Shown: positions 34,152 through 42,345 of the stretch, piece after piece
How positions within the stretch are numbered: the stretch's first letter is position 1
Layout of the letters: every line of letters begins with the position of its first letter
NCBI GenBank assembly: GCA_036652695.1
Contig: JAVVVJ010000002.1
Location: forward strand, 54,791-118,790
Direction of reading: 5' to 3'
DNA length: 64,000 nucleotides
Source: Limiplasma sp036652695
GTDB lineage: Bacteria; Bacillota; Clostridia; Christensenellales; Aristaeellaceae
Notes under the pieces: model-generated
Told to the model about the DNA's origin: nothing
Databases searched by the model: none
The model's input: only the letters and a program-made list of their open reading frames with translations
Program-made: the position numbers and the translations under genes

Positions 34152-35867
34152 ATGCTCGTGTCGATGACCGTGCGCAATATCGCGCTGATTGAAAACCTGC
34201 ATATTGATTTTCACAGCGGCATGCATGTATTGAGCGGCGAAACCGGCGCCGGTAAATCCATCATTGTGGACAGCATCAACTTGGTGTTGGGTGAGCGTGC
34301 AGATCGCGGGCTGATACGCTCTGGCTGTGAACGGGCATCCGTGGAGGCATTGATTGACCTTGACGATTGCCCGCAGGTGCTTGAGCTGCTCAAGGAGCAG
34401 GAACTTGTAGCTGAAGGAAATTTGCTTAGCATCCAGCGCGAGATCACCACAGCGGAACGCAATCTCTGCCGCGTGTGCGGCGTAATTGTGCCCGTCGCTT
34501 TTTTGCGCAAACTTTCCGCGCTTTTGATGGACGTACATGGGCAGCATGAGCATCAAAGCCTGCTGGACAGCAAAAATCATATGGGCTTTTTGGACTCGTT
34601 TGGCGACGAGTGTTTTTTTGCGCAACGGGAAAACGTTGCGGAGGCCTACCGCAGCTGGAAGGAAAGCAGCTCTCGTTTTTCGTCTCTGCGCAAGGAAAAC
34701 GCGCAGCGCGAACAACGGCAGGAGTACCTGAGTGCACGCATCAAGGAGCTGGATAGCGCCCATATTGCCATTGGCGAAAGCGCGAAGCTGGCGGCGGAGC
34801 ACGCGCGCTTTGCAGGTGCGCAACGCATCAACACCGCTCTTCGAACGGCTTATGAACAGATCTATGCGGGTGGGCAGGAACAGAGCGCGATGAACAAGCT
34901 CAAGGACGCGCTGGACGCGATACGGGGGATTGGGGAGTTGGACGAGCAGTTTCAGGCGCTTGGTGCGCGGCTCTCCTCCGTATATTATGAAACGGAGGAA
35001 ATCGGCCTAGAATTGCGCGACCTGTTGGAAAAGGAGAGCTTTGACCCCAATCGCAGCGAGCTTGTGCAGGAACGGCTTGACCTATTGCGCCGCATGGAGC
35101 GCCGCTATGGCATAAGCGCGGACGAGCTAGCCGCGCGCCATGAGGAGATGCGTGAAGAGCTCAAGGGACTGGGAAGCATGGAAACGCGGCTCAAGCATGC
35201 GGAGGGCGATTTTAAGCAGAAGCTTCTGGCCTACCGCGGCGAAGCCGCAAAGCTTACGCAGGCGCGTCATGCGCTTGCGGAGCGCTTTGAAGGGCTGATG
35301 GAAGAGCAGCTTCGCGATTTGGGCATGGAAAAGACGCGCTTTCGCTGCTTGTTTGAAGAACTTTCGCCCGATCAAAAAAAAGTGCCAACCGCCAATGGGG
35401 ACGATCATATTTCCTTTTACATCGCCCCCAACCCCGGCGAGCCGCTCAAGCCGCTGGATAAAACCGCCTCCGGCGGCGAGCTTTCGCGCCTGATGCTGGC
35501 CATGAAGGCGGCTGGCGCGGAAAACGGGGGCATTCCCTGCATGATCTTTGATGAGATCGATACCGGCATCAGCGGCCATGTCTCCGTGGCCGTCGCGGAA
35601 AAGATGGCCGCGATTGCACGCTACCATCAGGTGCTTTGCGTAACGCATCAGGCGCAGATCGCCGCGATGGCGGATACGCATTATCTGGTGCAAAAGCAGG
35701 TGATGGGGGAGCGCACCTACACCTGCGTAAAGGAGCTTAGCGGCGAGGAACGCGTGGAGGAGATTGCAAGGCTGCTCGGCGTAACCAATCAGCAGCAGGA
35801 AAGCGGCATTGCGCATGCCCGGTCCATTCTTCAAAATGCGCAAAGGTGGAAGCAAAGCAAACGTTGA
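34152..35867 (+). CDS. recN: DNA repair protein RecN
   Basis: 571 residues, an SMC-like ATPase used in double-strand break repair. Walker A GETGAGKSIIVDSIN is near residue 32, a long coiled-coil middle follows, and the C-terminal half of the ATPase has TASGGELSRLMLAMK (signature), IFDEIDTGISG (Walker B) and CVTHQAQIAAMA. AAAGGA 11 nt before ATG 34152 supports that start; GTG 34143 is an alternative. It ends the dxs-to-recN run. Confidence 0.96.
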   Translation: MLVSMTVRNIALIENLHIDFHSGMHVLSGETGAGKSIIVDSINLVLGERADRGLIRSGCERASVEALIDLDDCPQVLELLKEQELVAEGNLLSIQREITTAERNLCRVCGVIVPVAFLRKLSALLMDVHGQHEHQSLLDSKNHMGFLDSFGDECFFAQRENVAEAYRSWKESSSRFSSLRKENAQREQRQEYLSARIKELDSAHIAIGESAKLAAEHARFAGAQRINTALRTAYEQIYAGGQEQSAMNKLKDALDAIRGIGELDEQFQALGARLSSVYYETEEIGLELRDLLEKESFDPNRSELVQERLDLLRRMERRYGISADELAARHEEMREELKGLGSMETRLKHAEGDFKQKLLAYRGEAAKLTQARHALAERFEGLMEEQLRDLGMEKTRFRCLFEELSPDQKKVPTANGDDHISFYIAPNPGEPLKPLDKTASGGELSRLMLAMKAAGAENGGIPCMIFDEIDTGISGHVSVAVAEKMAAIARYHQVLCVTHQAQIAAMADTHYLVQKQVMGERTYTCVKELSGEERVEEIARLLGVTNQQQESGIAHARSILQNAQRWKQSKR

Positions 35868-35901
35868 GGGAAGAATACGCAGATTTGATGAAGAAAAGCT
35901 C

Positions 35902-35930
35902 TTTTCCCAACGCTTTGAATGTGGTATACT
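35902..35930 (+). promoter_or_regulatory. Possible promoter of the rnf operon
   Basis: A good -10 TATACT (35925-35930) is paired with only a weak -35 (TTTTCC, 35902-35907) at 17 nt. It lies about 45 nt before rnfC. Confidence 0.4.
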
Positions 35931-35973
35931 AAGTCAGGCTTTGAAAAACAGTTCATAGGAAGGACGAGAAAGC

Positions 35974-37320
35974 ATGAGCAGCGTTTACAGTTTTCCCGGC
36001 GGGATTCATCCGCATGAGGGAGTAGGAGGAAAAGCGGCAACGGCTGGCTTGCCAATCGCGGAAGCACCTCAGCCCTCCCGTGTCATGATTCCATTGCAGC
36101 AGCATATGGGCGCGCCTTGCAAACCGCTGGTCAGCAAGGGTGACCTTGTGAAGATGGGGCAGATGATCGGCGAGCCTGTAGGCTTTATGAGCGCCGCCGT
36201 TCACGCGTCTGTCTCCGGCAAGGTGATCGGTTGCCAGCCCTGCATCATGGCAAATGGCACGCAACAAATATGCGTCATTATTGATAACGATTTTCAAGAT
36301 CTCTGGGAACCGCTTCATCCCGTTGCAAACCCCGAAAGCATGACGGGCGCCGAGCTTTCTGAGCTTGCGCGTAGGGCGGGCATCGTGGGCTTGGGCGGCG
36401 CGACGTTCCCAACAGCTGTGAAGCTGGCCGTTCCCGCCGGTAAAAAGGTGGATACGCTCATCTTGAACGGCGCGGAATGCGAGCCATATCTGTCCGCCGA
36501 TCATCGGCTGATGCTGGAATATGCGGAACAGATCGTATCCGGCGCGCGGCTGGTGCAAAAGGCGCTTGGCATTGGTCGAGTGATGGTGGGCATTGAGGAT
36601 AACAAGCCGGATGCGGTTGAGGCGCTTCAAGCCGCCGCCGCCGCGTATGACGATTTTACGGTCACGGCGCTGCATACCAAATACCCGCAGGGCGGTGAAA
36701 AACAGCTTGCCTATGCGCTAACTGGGCGCAAGGTGAGAATGGGCGGCTTGCCATTGGATGTGGGCATCATCGTATCCAACGTGGGAAGCTGCTACGCGAT
36801 GCACCGCGCCGTTTATGAGGGGCGTCCGCTCGTGGATCGCGTGGTGACGGTGGGCGGCTGCGTAACCAAACCAGCCAACTACCTGGTGCGTATCGGCACG
36901 CCTGTGGAATGGCTACTGGATACCTCCGGCGGGCTTTTGCCGCAGACCAAAACCCTCCTTTATGGCGGCCCCATGATGGGTTTGGCCATCAGCCGCGAGG
37001 ATATTCCCGTAACCAAGGGCTGCAGCGGTATCCTTGCGCTGGACAAGCTGAGCGCGCTGGAGGATGAATCCCCCTGCATACACTGCGGGCGCTGCCTGAA
37101 TGCCTGCCCGATGCGCTTGGAGCCTAACAAGATTGACCGCTATATGCGCAAGGATATGTTTGAGGAGGCCGAAAAGGCAAACGCAACAAACTGTCTGGAA
37201 TGCGGCGCGTGTACGTGGGTTTGCCCGGCTAAGCGCAACTTAACGCAGAGCTGCCGCGTGTGCAAGCGGATCATTACACAGCGCCGCAGAGAAGCTGCGG
37301 CCAAGAAGGGGGGGCAATAA
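35974..37320 (+). CDS. rnfC: Rnf electron transport complex subunit C
   Basis: 448 residues. RnfC is the membrane-associated NADH dehydrogenase module that binds FMN and two 4Fe-4S clusters. Seen: N-terminal GGIHPHEG, the Rossmann-like FMN/NADH part with GLGGATFPTAVKL and LNGAECEPYLSADHRLM, and two cluster motifs near the C terminus, CIHCGRCLNACP and CLECGACTWVCP. It starts the rnfCDEAB operon, with 1 nt before rnfD. The complex couples electron flow between ferredoxin and NAD to Na+ or H+ transport. Confidence 0.95.
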   Translation: MSSVYSFPGGIHPHEGVGGKAATAGLPIAEAPQPSRVMIPLQQHMGAPCKPLVSKGDLVKMGQMIGEPVGFMSAAVHASVSGKVIGCQPCIMANGTQQICVIIDNDFQDLWEPLHPVANPESMTGAELSELARRAGIVGLGGATFPTAVKLAVPAGKKVDTLILNGAECEPYLSADHRLMLEYAEQIVSGARLVQKALGIGRVMVGIEDNKPDAVEALQAAAAAYDDFTVTALHTKYPQGGEKQLAYALTGRKVRMGGLPLDVGIIVSNVGSCYAMHRAVYEGRPLVDRVVTVGGCVTKPANYLVRIGTPVEWLLDTSGGLLPQTKTLLYGGPMMGLAISREDIPVTKGCSGILALDKLSALEDESPCIHCGRCLNACPMRLEPNKIDRYMRKDMFEEAEKANATNCLECGACTWVCPAKRNLTQSCRVCKRIITQRRREAAAKKGGQ

Positions 37321-37321
37321 T

Positions 37322-38353
37322 ATGCAGCAACGCAAGCTAATTGTATCCGCCGCTCCATTTTTGCGCCATACCACCACCACGCGCGGCCTGATGGGCGACG
37401 TAGTCATCGCACTTTTACCCACGGCGCTTGCCGCAGTTTGGTTCTTTGGCGCACCCGCGCTGTCGTTAATGGCTGTTGCGGTATTCTTTGCCGTGTTCTC
37501 CGAATGGGTCTACGAACGCCTGTCGCATCAAAAATCCACCATTGGCGATCTAAGCGCGGTGGTGACCGGCCTGTTGCTGGCATTTAACCTGCCCGCCAAT
37601 GCGCCGTGGTGGATCGCCGCCATTGGCTCAGTGCTCGCCATTGTGCTGGTCAAGCAGATCTTTGGCGGCCTTGGGCAGAATTTTTTAAACCCCGCGCTAG
37701 CCGCGCGCACCATTCTCATGCTTTCGTGGGCGGGTTTGATGGCTGCGACCGCAGCGCCTGTGGGTGGGCAGCTCTTTGGCCTAAGCGGCAGTGCCGTGGA
37801 TGCGGTAGCCTCCGCTACACCGCTTGCAAACGGCGCGAGCGGGTACACGCTTTGGCAGCTCTTTAGCGGCAATATTCCCGGCATGCTGGGCGAGACCTGC
37901 AAGCTTACCCTTTTGTTGGGCGGTCTCTACCTGATTGTTCGCCGCGTGATCGACTGGCGTGTGCCCGTTGCTTTCATCGGCACAGCGTTGATCCTGTTTT
38001 GGATTCAAACCGGCGTGCTCTATTCGGCGGAGAGCGGCGCACAAAATGCGCTGTATCAGCTTTTGAGCGGTGGGTTGCTGCTTGGCGCGTTTTTCATGGC
38101 GACGGATTACGTCACCTGCCCGATCACCAAGACCGGCAGAGTCATCATGGGCGTTGGCTGCGCACTCATACTGTTTGTAATCCGCGTTTTCAACACGAGT
38201 TATCCGGAGGGATGCTCGTTTGCAATCCTGTTCATGAACGTGCTTACGCCGCTCATCGATAAGTGGACGGCACGCAGAACCTTCGGCGCGGTTCGTCCCC
38301 CGAAGCATGTCAAAGAAAAGGAGCAAACCAAGGAAGGAGGCGCGCAGGCATGA
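37322..38353 (+). CDS. rnfD: Rnf complex subunit D
   Basis: 343-residue integral membrane protein with about nine to ten hydrophobic segments. The covalent-FMN motif is visible as ASATPLANG, with Thr166 the predicted flavin attachment site. HTTTTRGLMGDVVIALLP at the N terminus and DYVTCPITKTGRVIMGVGC are RnfD signatures. It overlaps the next gene by 4 nt (ATGA). In other bacteria rnfG, a second covalent flavoprotein, normally follows; here rnfE follows directly. Confidence 0.95.
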   Translation: MQQRKLIVSAAPFLRHTTTTRGLMGDVVIALLPTALAAVWFFGAPALSLMAVAVFFAVFSEWVYERLSHQKSTIGDLSAVVTGLLLAFNLPANAPWWIAAIGSVLAIVLVKQIFGGLGQNFLNPALAARTILMLSWAGLMAATAAPVGGQLFGLSGSAVDAVASATPLANGASGYTLWQLFSGNIPGMLGETCKLTLLLGGLYLIVRRVIDWRVPVAFIGTALILFWIQTGVLYSAESGAQNALYQLLSGGLLLGAFFMATDYVTCPITKTGRVIMGVGCALILFVIRVFNTSYPEGCSFAILFMNVLTPLIDKWTARRTFGAVRPPKHVKEKEQTKEGGAQA

Positions 38354-38988
38354 AGAAGAAATCCATTTTTCATGTGTTTATGAACGGCATTCTCAACGAG
38401 AACCCTACCTTCCGCCTGCTGCTTGGCATGTGCCCAACGTTGGCCATTTCCACCGCCGCTTCGCGCGGGCTTGGCATGGGGCTTGCCACGACGTTCGTGC
38501 TAGTGTTTTCCAACATGGCCATTTCACTTTTGCGCAACATCATCCCAGAAAAGATGCGCATCCCAAGCTTTGTGGTGGTCATCGCTACGTTTGTTACCAT
38601 CATTGATTTGATGATCAAGGCCTTTATGCCCTCCATGTCCGATTCGCTAGGCATCTACATTCCCCTGATCGTGGTGAACTGCATCATTTTTGCACGCGCG
38701 GAGGCATTCGCTTTCAAAAACCCGGTGCTGCCCTCCTGCGTGGACGGGATCGGCATGGGGCTAGGCTTTACCTGCTCCATCACCTTGCTATCCGCTGTGC
38801 GTGAAATCATCGGCAGCGGCAAGCTGTTTGATATGCAAATCATGCCTGCGAGCTATCAGCCGATGGCTATCATCGTGAGCCCATCCGGCGGCTTTCTCAC
38901 GCTGGGCATCCTCCTGCTGGTGGTAAACGCAATTATCAAATGCTTTGAGAAGCGCAAGCTCGCAAAGGCCAAGGAGGAGATCGCATGA
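38350..38988 (+). CDS. rnfE: Rnf complex subunit E
   Basis: 212 residues, six membrane segments. The N terminus FHVFMNGILNENPTFRLLLGMCPTLA and the IPLIVVNCIIFARAEAFAFKN stretch, with the conserved membrane cysteine that ligates the intramembrane FeS centre shared with RnfA, identify RnfE. The start is ATG 38350, overlapping the rnfD stop and preceded by AAGGAGG; an upstream in-frame extension to 38263 inside rnfD is rejected. The stop overlaps the rnfA start by 4 nt. Confidence 0.95.
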   Translation: MKKKSIFHVFMNGILNENPTFRLLLGMCPTLAISTAASRGLGMGLATTFVLVFSNMAISLLRNIIPEKMRIPSFVVVIATFVTIIDLMIKAFMPSMSDSLGIYIPLIVVNCIIFARAEAFAFKNPVLPSCVDGIGMGLGFTCSITLLSAVREIIGSGKLFDMQIMPASYQPMAIIVSPSGGFLTLGILLLVVNAIIKCFEKRKLAKAKEEIA

Positions 38989-39563
38989 ATAACCTGCTGC
39001 TAATTATCATCGGAAGCGTGCTGGTGAACAACTTTGTCATGTCCCAATTCCTTGGCATTTGTCCGTTCCTAGGCGTTTCCAAACGAACGGAGACCGCGCT
39101 TGGCATGGGCATGGCGGTTACGTTTGTGATGGCGATTGCTTCGCTGTTCACGTACCTGATTCAAACCTTCCTGCTGGTACCGCTGCATTTGGAATATATG
39201 CAGACCATCGCATTCATACTGGTTATCGCTGTGCTGGTGCAGATCGTTGAAATTGCGCTCAAAAAAATCAGCCGTTCGCTTTATCAAGCGCTTGGCGTGT
39301 ATTTGCCTTTGATCACCACCAATTGCGCGGTACTTGGCGTTGCGCTGCTCAATACCCGCGAGGGGTACAACCTCATTGAATCTGTCGTAAACGGCACAAG
39401 CGCGGCCATTGGCTTTACGATCGCCATTGTGATGTTCGCGGGCATTCGCGAGCGGCTTTCCACGGGCAACCTGCCCAAGTGGATGGACGGCTTCCCCGGC
39501 GCGTTGATCGCCGCTGGGCTGATGTCCCTTGCATTCCAAGGTTTTTCTGGCTTAATTAAATAA
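38985..39563 (+). CDS. rnfA: Rnf complex subunit A
   Basis: 192-residue membrane protein, six segments, homologous to RnfE. FVMSQFLGICPFLGVSK contains one conserved cysteine and YLPLITTNCAVLGVALLN the other; in the complex these hold a cluster with RnfE. Translation is coupled to rnfE by an ATGA overlap. rnfB follows after 18 nt. Confidence 0.96.
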   Translation: MNNLLLIIIGSVLVNNFVMSQFLGICPFLGVSKRTETALGMGMAVTFVMAIASLFTYLIQTFLLVPLHLEYMQTIAFILVIAVLVQIVEIALKKISRSLYQALGVYLPLITTNCAVLGVALLNTREGYNLIESVVNGTSAAIGFTIAIVMFAGIRERLSTGNLPKWMDGFPGALIAAGLMSLAFQGFSGLIK

Positions 39564-39581
39564 GAAAGGGAGGATGCTCAA

Positions 39582-40640
39582 ATGATCGTTTCCATTCTGA
39601 TCGGAGCAGGGGTGCTAGGCGCTCTAGGCTTGCTGTTCGGATTGCTGCTTACCCTTGCCAACAAGGTGTTTGAGATCCCCTCTAACCCCAAGCGGGATGA
39701 GGTTCGTAACGCGCTACCCGGTGCAAACTGCGGCGGCTGCGGCTTTGCAGGCTGTGATGCGCTGGCTGATGCGATCATCGCGGGCGATGCGCCAATTAGC
39801 GCATGCCCTGTGGGCGGCGCTGCCGTAGCGGCGCAGATTGCGGAAATCATGGGCGTTGAAAAGACCCCCAATCAGGTGCGCAACATTGCTACAGTTGTCT
39901 GTCAGGGCGGGCTGGAGCACTGCAAGACGAAGTTCAAGTATCACGGCATCAAGGATTGCGTTGCCGCTACGCTTGTCAATGATGGCAACCGCGCCTGCAA
40001 ATACGCCTGCTTGGGCTTAGGCACCTGCGTTAGAGCTTGCAAGTTTGATGCCATCCATATTGACGAGCATCTGAAAATTGCAAAGGTTGATCCTGAAAAA
40101 TGCCAGAGCTGCGGCGCGTGCGTCAACGTCTGCCCCAAGCATGTGCTGAGCCTGCAGCCCGAAACGGTTCCTGTACGCCTAATGTGCCGTGCGGCAGAAA
40201 AGGGAATACTGGTCAGCGACAACTGCAAAATCGGCTGTGTTGGTTGCGAAATCTGCGCGGAAGCATGCAAGTTTTCCGCGATCAAGATGGTCAACCACCT
40301 GCCAGTTATCGATTGGAAACAGTGCGTCGGTTGCATGATGTGTGCTGAAACCTGTCCCACTGGCGCAATTTGGGGCGATTTTGACAACCGCAAGATTGCA
40401 GAAATCAACCGTGACCTGTGCATCGGCTGTACGATCTGCAAAAAAACCTGCAAGTTCGAGGCGATTTCTGGTGAACTCAAGCAGATTCACGAAATCAACG
40501 AGGCCTGCACGGGCTGCGGCGAGTGCGTTAAAAAATGCCCGAAGAAGGCAATCACCTTACTGACCCGTCAGCATGTGCGGGACGCAAACGCGAAGGTTGG
40601 CACCTCCATGGTGGAGGCGGCCATCCCCAAGGAGAACTGA
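39582..40640 (+). CDS. rnfB: Rnf complex subunit B with many ferredoxin-type clusters
   Basis: 352 residues. One N-terminal membrane anchor is followed by the Fe-S domain PF04060 type (NCGGCGFAGCDALADA...C) and then six further cysteine-rich 4Fe-4S motifs: CKYACLGLGTCVRAC, CQSCGACVNVCP, CKIGCVGCEICAEAC, CVGCMMCAETCP, CIGCTICKKTC and CTGCGECVKKCP. This extended form is typical of clostridial RnfB, the entry point for electrons from ferredoxin. It ends the operon before a strong terminator. Confidence 0.95.
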   Translation: MIVSILIGAGVLGALGLLFGLLLTLANKVFEIPSNPKRDEVRNALPGANCGGCGFAGCDALADAIIAGDAPISACPVGGAAVAAQIAEIMGVEKTPNQVRNIATVVCQGGLEHCKTKFKYHGIKDCVAATLVNDGNRACKYACLGLGTCVRACKFDAIHIDEHLKIAKVDPEKCQSCGACVNVCPKHVLSLQPETVPVRLMCRAAEKGILVSDNCKIGCVGCEICAEACKFSAIKMVNHLPVIDWKQCVGCMMCAETCPTGAIWGDFDNRKIAEINRDLCIGCTICKKTCKFEAISGELKQIHEINEACTGCGECVKKCPKKAITLLTRQHVRDANAKVGTSMVEAAIPKEN

Positions 40641-40649
40641 TCGCGCTTT

Positions 40650-40695
40650 GGCGGCGGGCAAGCAGACTGCTACCCCGCCGCCTTTTCTTTTTTTT
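40650..40695 (+). terminator. Rho-independent terminator after rnfB
   Basis: A 9-bp GC stem GGCGGCGGG (40650-40658) with CCCGCCGCC (40674-40682) is followed by TTTTCTTTTTTTT. Confidence 0.92.
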
Positions 40696-40724
40696 CCCGA
40701 AGCAATGAAAGGAAGCGGGTTTTG

Positions 40725-41555
40725 ATGATAGTTGGGTTTATTGGCGCTGGCAATATGGGTGGCACAATTATGAAAAGCGCCTTTCAATGCGGTTTTTTAA
40801 AGCCTTATGAAACCATGGTGTACGATGTAAACGAAAGCGCTATGAAAGAGCTTGGCGAGCAATTTCCCATCACAGTGGCGCAGAGCAACACGCAGCTTGC
40901 CAAGGAATGCGAGTGCATTGTGCTGGCAATTAAGCCGATCTTTATGCGTGGCGTGTTGGACGAGATACAGAAATACGTGCGCAACAAGCGAATCATCTCC
41001 ATCGCCGCCGGCTGGACCATGGAGATGCTCACCGATGCGCTGGGCAAGGACAATGGCTCGCAGGTGCTCCGTGTGATGCCCAACATGCCCGCGCTCATTG
41101 GAGCTGGCTTTACCGCGCTTTGTGAGGAAACTTCCTTTACAAAGCCGATGATCAAATGGGCAAAAGAGCTGTTCAGTTACCTAGGCACGGTGCAAATTTT
41201 GCCGGAGCGTCTGTTTGATGCGGTTGTTGCCGTAAGCGGCAGCAGCCCGGCGTATGTCTTTATGATGATTGAAGCCATGGCGGATGGCGCGGTAAAGCTT
41301 GGCATGCCGCGCTCGCTAGCCATTCAAGCGGCGGCGCAGGCGGTGCTAGGGTCTGCAAAGATGGTGCTGGACACCAATGAACATCCGGCGTCGCTCAAGG
41401 ATAAGGTTTGCTCCCCGGGCGGAACGACCATCGAGGCCGTGGAAGTTTTGGAAAAGGGCGGCTTCCGGGGGCTGATGATGGAGGCGATGGACGTGTGCGC
41501 GCAAAAGAACCGCCGCATGGCCGCCGCCTCTGCGCAGGATAGGAGAAAGTGCTGA
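40725..41555 (+). CDS. proC: Pyrroline-5-carboxylate reductase
   Basis: 276 residues. The NADPH-binding N terminus is IVGFIGAGNMGGTIMKSA, followed by VMPNMPALIGAGFTALC, the active-site helix region AVSGSSPAYVFMMIEAMADGAVKLGMPR, and SPGGTTIEAVEVLEKGGFRG. It catalyses the last step of proline synthesis. AAAGGA is 11 nt before ATG 40725. rnhA follows after 1 nt, so the two are probably cotranscribed. Confidence 0.95.
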   Translation: MIVGFIGAGNMGGTIMKSAFQCGFLKPYETMVYDVNESAMKELGEQFPITVAQSNTQLAKECECIVLAIKPIFMRGVLDEIQKYVRNKRIISIAAGWTMEMLTDALGKDNGSQVLRVMPNMPALIGAGFTALCEETSFTKPMIKWAKELFSYLGTVQILPERLFDAVVAVSGSSPAYVFMMIEAMADGAVKLGMPRSLAIQAAAQAVLGSAKMVLDTNEHPASLKDKVCSPGGTTIEAVEVLEKGGFRGLMMEAMDVCAQKNRRMAAASAQDRRKC

Positions 41556-41556
41556 T

Positions 41557-42117
41557 ATGACGGAGCTAAAAGCAATGCGTTCAGTGCATATCTATACGGA
41601 TGGCGCGTGCTCCGGAAACCCTGGGCCTGGCGGCTGGGGCTGCGTGCTCAATTTTAATGGCAAAACGAAGGAAATGTCCGGTCATATGCCCAATACCACC
41701 AATAACCGTATGGAGATTTTTGCGGTCATCAGCGGCCTTGGCGCGCTCAAGGAGCCTTGCATTGTGGACGTATTTTCGGATTCCGCGTATACAGTGAACG
41801 CTTTTCGAGAACACTGGATAGACAACTGGCAGAAAAACGGATGGCTGAATAGCAAAAAAGATCCAGTTGAAAACAGCGATCTTTGGAAGCTGCTCTTGCA
41901 AATTATCAAGCTCAAGAAGCATCAGGTCACCTTCCATAAGGTAAAGGGGCATGCGGATAACCCATGGAACAACCGCTGTGATGAGCTGGCGACTGGCGCG
42001 ATTAAAGAATATCGGCGCATGAATGGGGAAAAAGTGGAAGAGCTGGCGAAGCCGGTGGGGGAGATCAAGCCAGAATCGGCGGCGGCAGCTCCAGCGGACG
42101 GTGCAATTCAAAAATAG
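41557..42117 (+). CDS. rnhA: Ribonuclease HI
   Basis: 186 residues. The four catalytic acidic residues are seen: YTDGACSGNPGPGG (Asp), NNRMEI (Glu), FSDSAY (Asp) and GHADNPWNNRCDELA (Asp). It degrades RNA in RNA/DNA hybrids. The C-terminal 35 residues beyond the RNase H fold are charged, then Ala/Pro-rich, and probably flexible. ATG 41557 has AGGAG 11 nt upstream; ATG 41575 would also give a complete domain. Confidence 0.94.
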   Translation: MTELKAMRSVHIYTDGACSGNPGPGGWGCVLNFNGKTKEMSGHMPNTTNNRMEIFAVISGLGALKEPCIVDVFSDSAYTVNAFREHWIDNWQKNGWLNSKKDPVENSDLWKLLLQIIKLKKHQVTFHKVKGHADNPWNNRCDELATGAIKEYRRMNGEKVEELAKPVGEIKPESAAAAPADGAIQK

Positions 42118-42136
42118 CAGCAGCAAGATCAGCGAT

Positions 42137-42168
42137 GCGAACAAACCGCGCGGTTCGTGTCGCTTTTT
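42137..42168 (+). terminator. Probable terminator after rnhA
   Basis: An imperfect stem from GCGAAC...ACCG (42137-42149) to CGGTT...GTCGC (42151-42163) is followed by TTTTT. Confidence 0.65.
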
Positions 42169-42218
42169 GATAGCATGCGCAAAGACGGTTTGTGCTTGAA
42201 GCACAAAAAAAATCAGGC

Positions 42219-42247
42219 TTGACAGCAGGGGAAATAGGCGCTAAAAT
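42219..42247 (+). promoter_or_regulatory. Consensus promoter of the tyrosine recombinase gene
   Basis: A perfect -35 TTGACA (42219-42224) and a 17-nt spacer lead to the -10 TAAAAT (42242-42247). The -10 runs into the left arm of a 20-bp inverted repeat, so anything binding the repeat would block this promoter. Confidence 0.75.
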
Positions 42248-42299
42248 AGGCTCATACTATTCGCTAAAGAATACTTTTACGAATAGTATGAGCCTATTT
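42244..42299. repeat. Perfect 20-bp inverted repeat before the recombinase gene
   Basis: The arms 42244-42263 (starting AAATAGGCTCATAC) and 42280-42299 are exact reverse complements, separated by 16 nt that are themselves nearly palindromic (TAAAG-aata-CTTTTA). The repeat lies between the -10 element and the ribosome binding site at 42334. It could be a protein-binding site, a recombination core, or an RNA hairpin in the leader. Confidence 0.9.
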
Positions 42300-42345
42300 C
42301 GCTCGTTTGAGCCGTTTTCTGCCAGATTCCTTTAGGAGGTTCGAT

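Noticed and set aside
38263..38349. Upstream extension of RnfE inside rnfD
   Set aside because: The ATG at 38350 has AAGGAGG and the normal RnfE N terminus; the extension is rnfD in another frame.
42191..42212. Hairpin TTTGTGCT-tga-AGCACAAA as a terminator
   Set aside because: It is followed by A residues on the + strand, and the U-run on the minus strand is on the wrong side, so neither strand gives a terminator.
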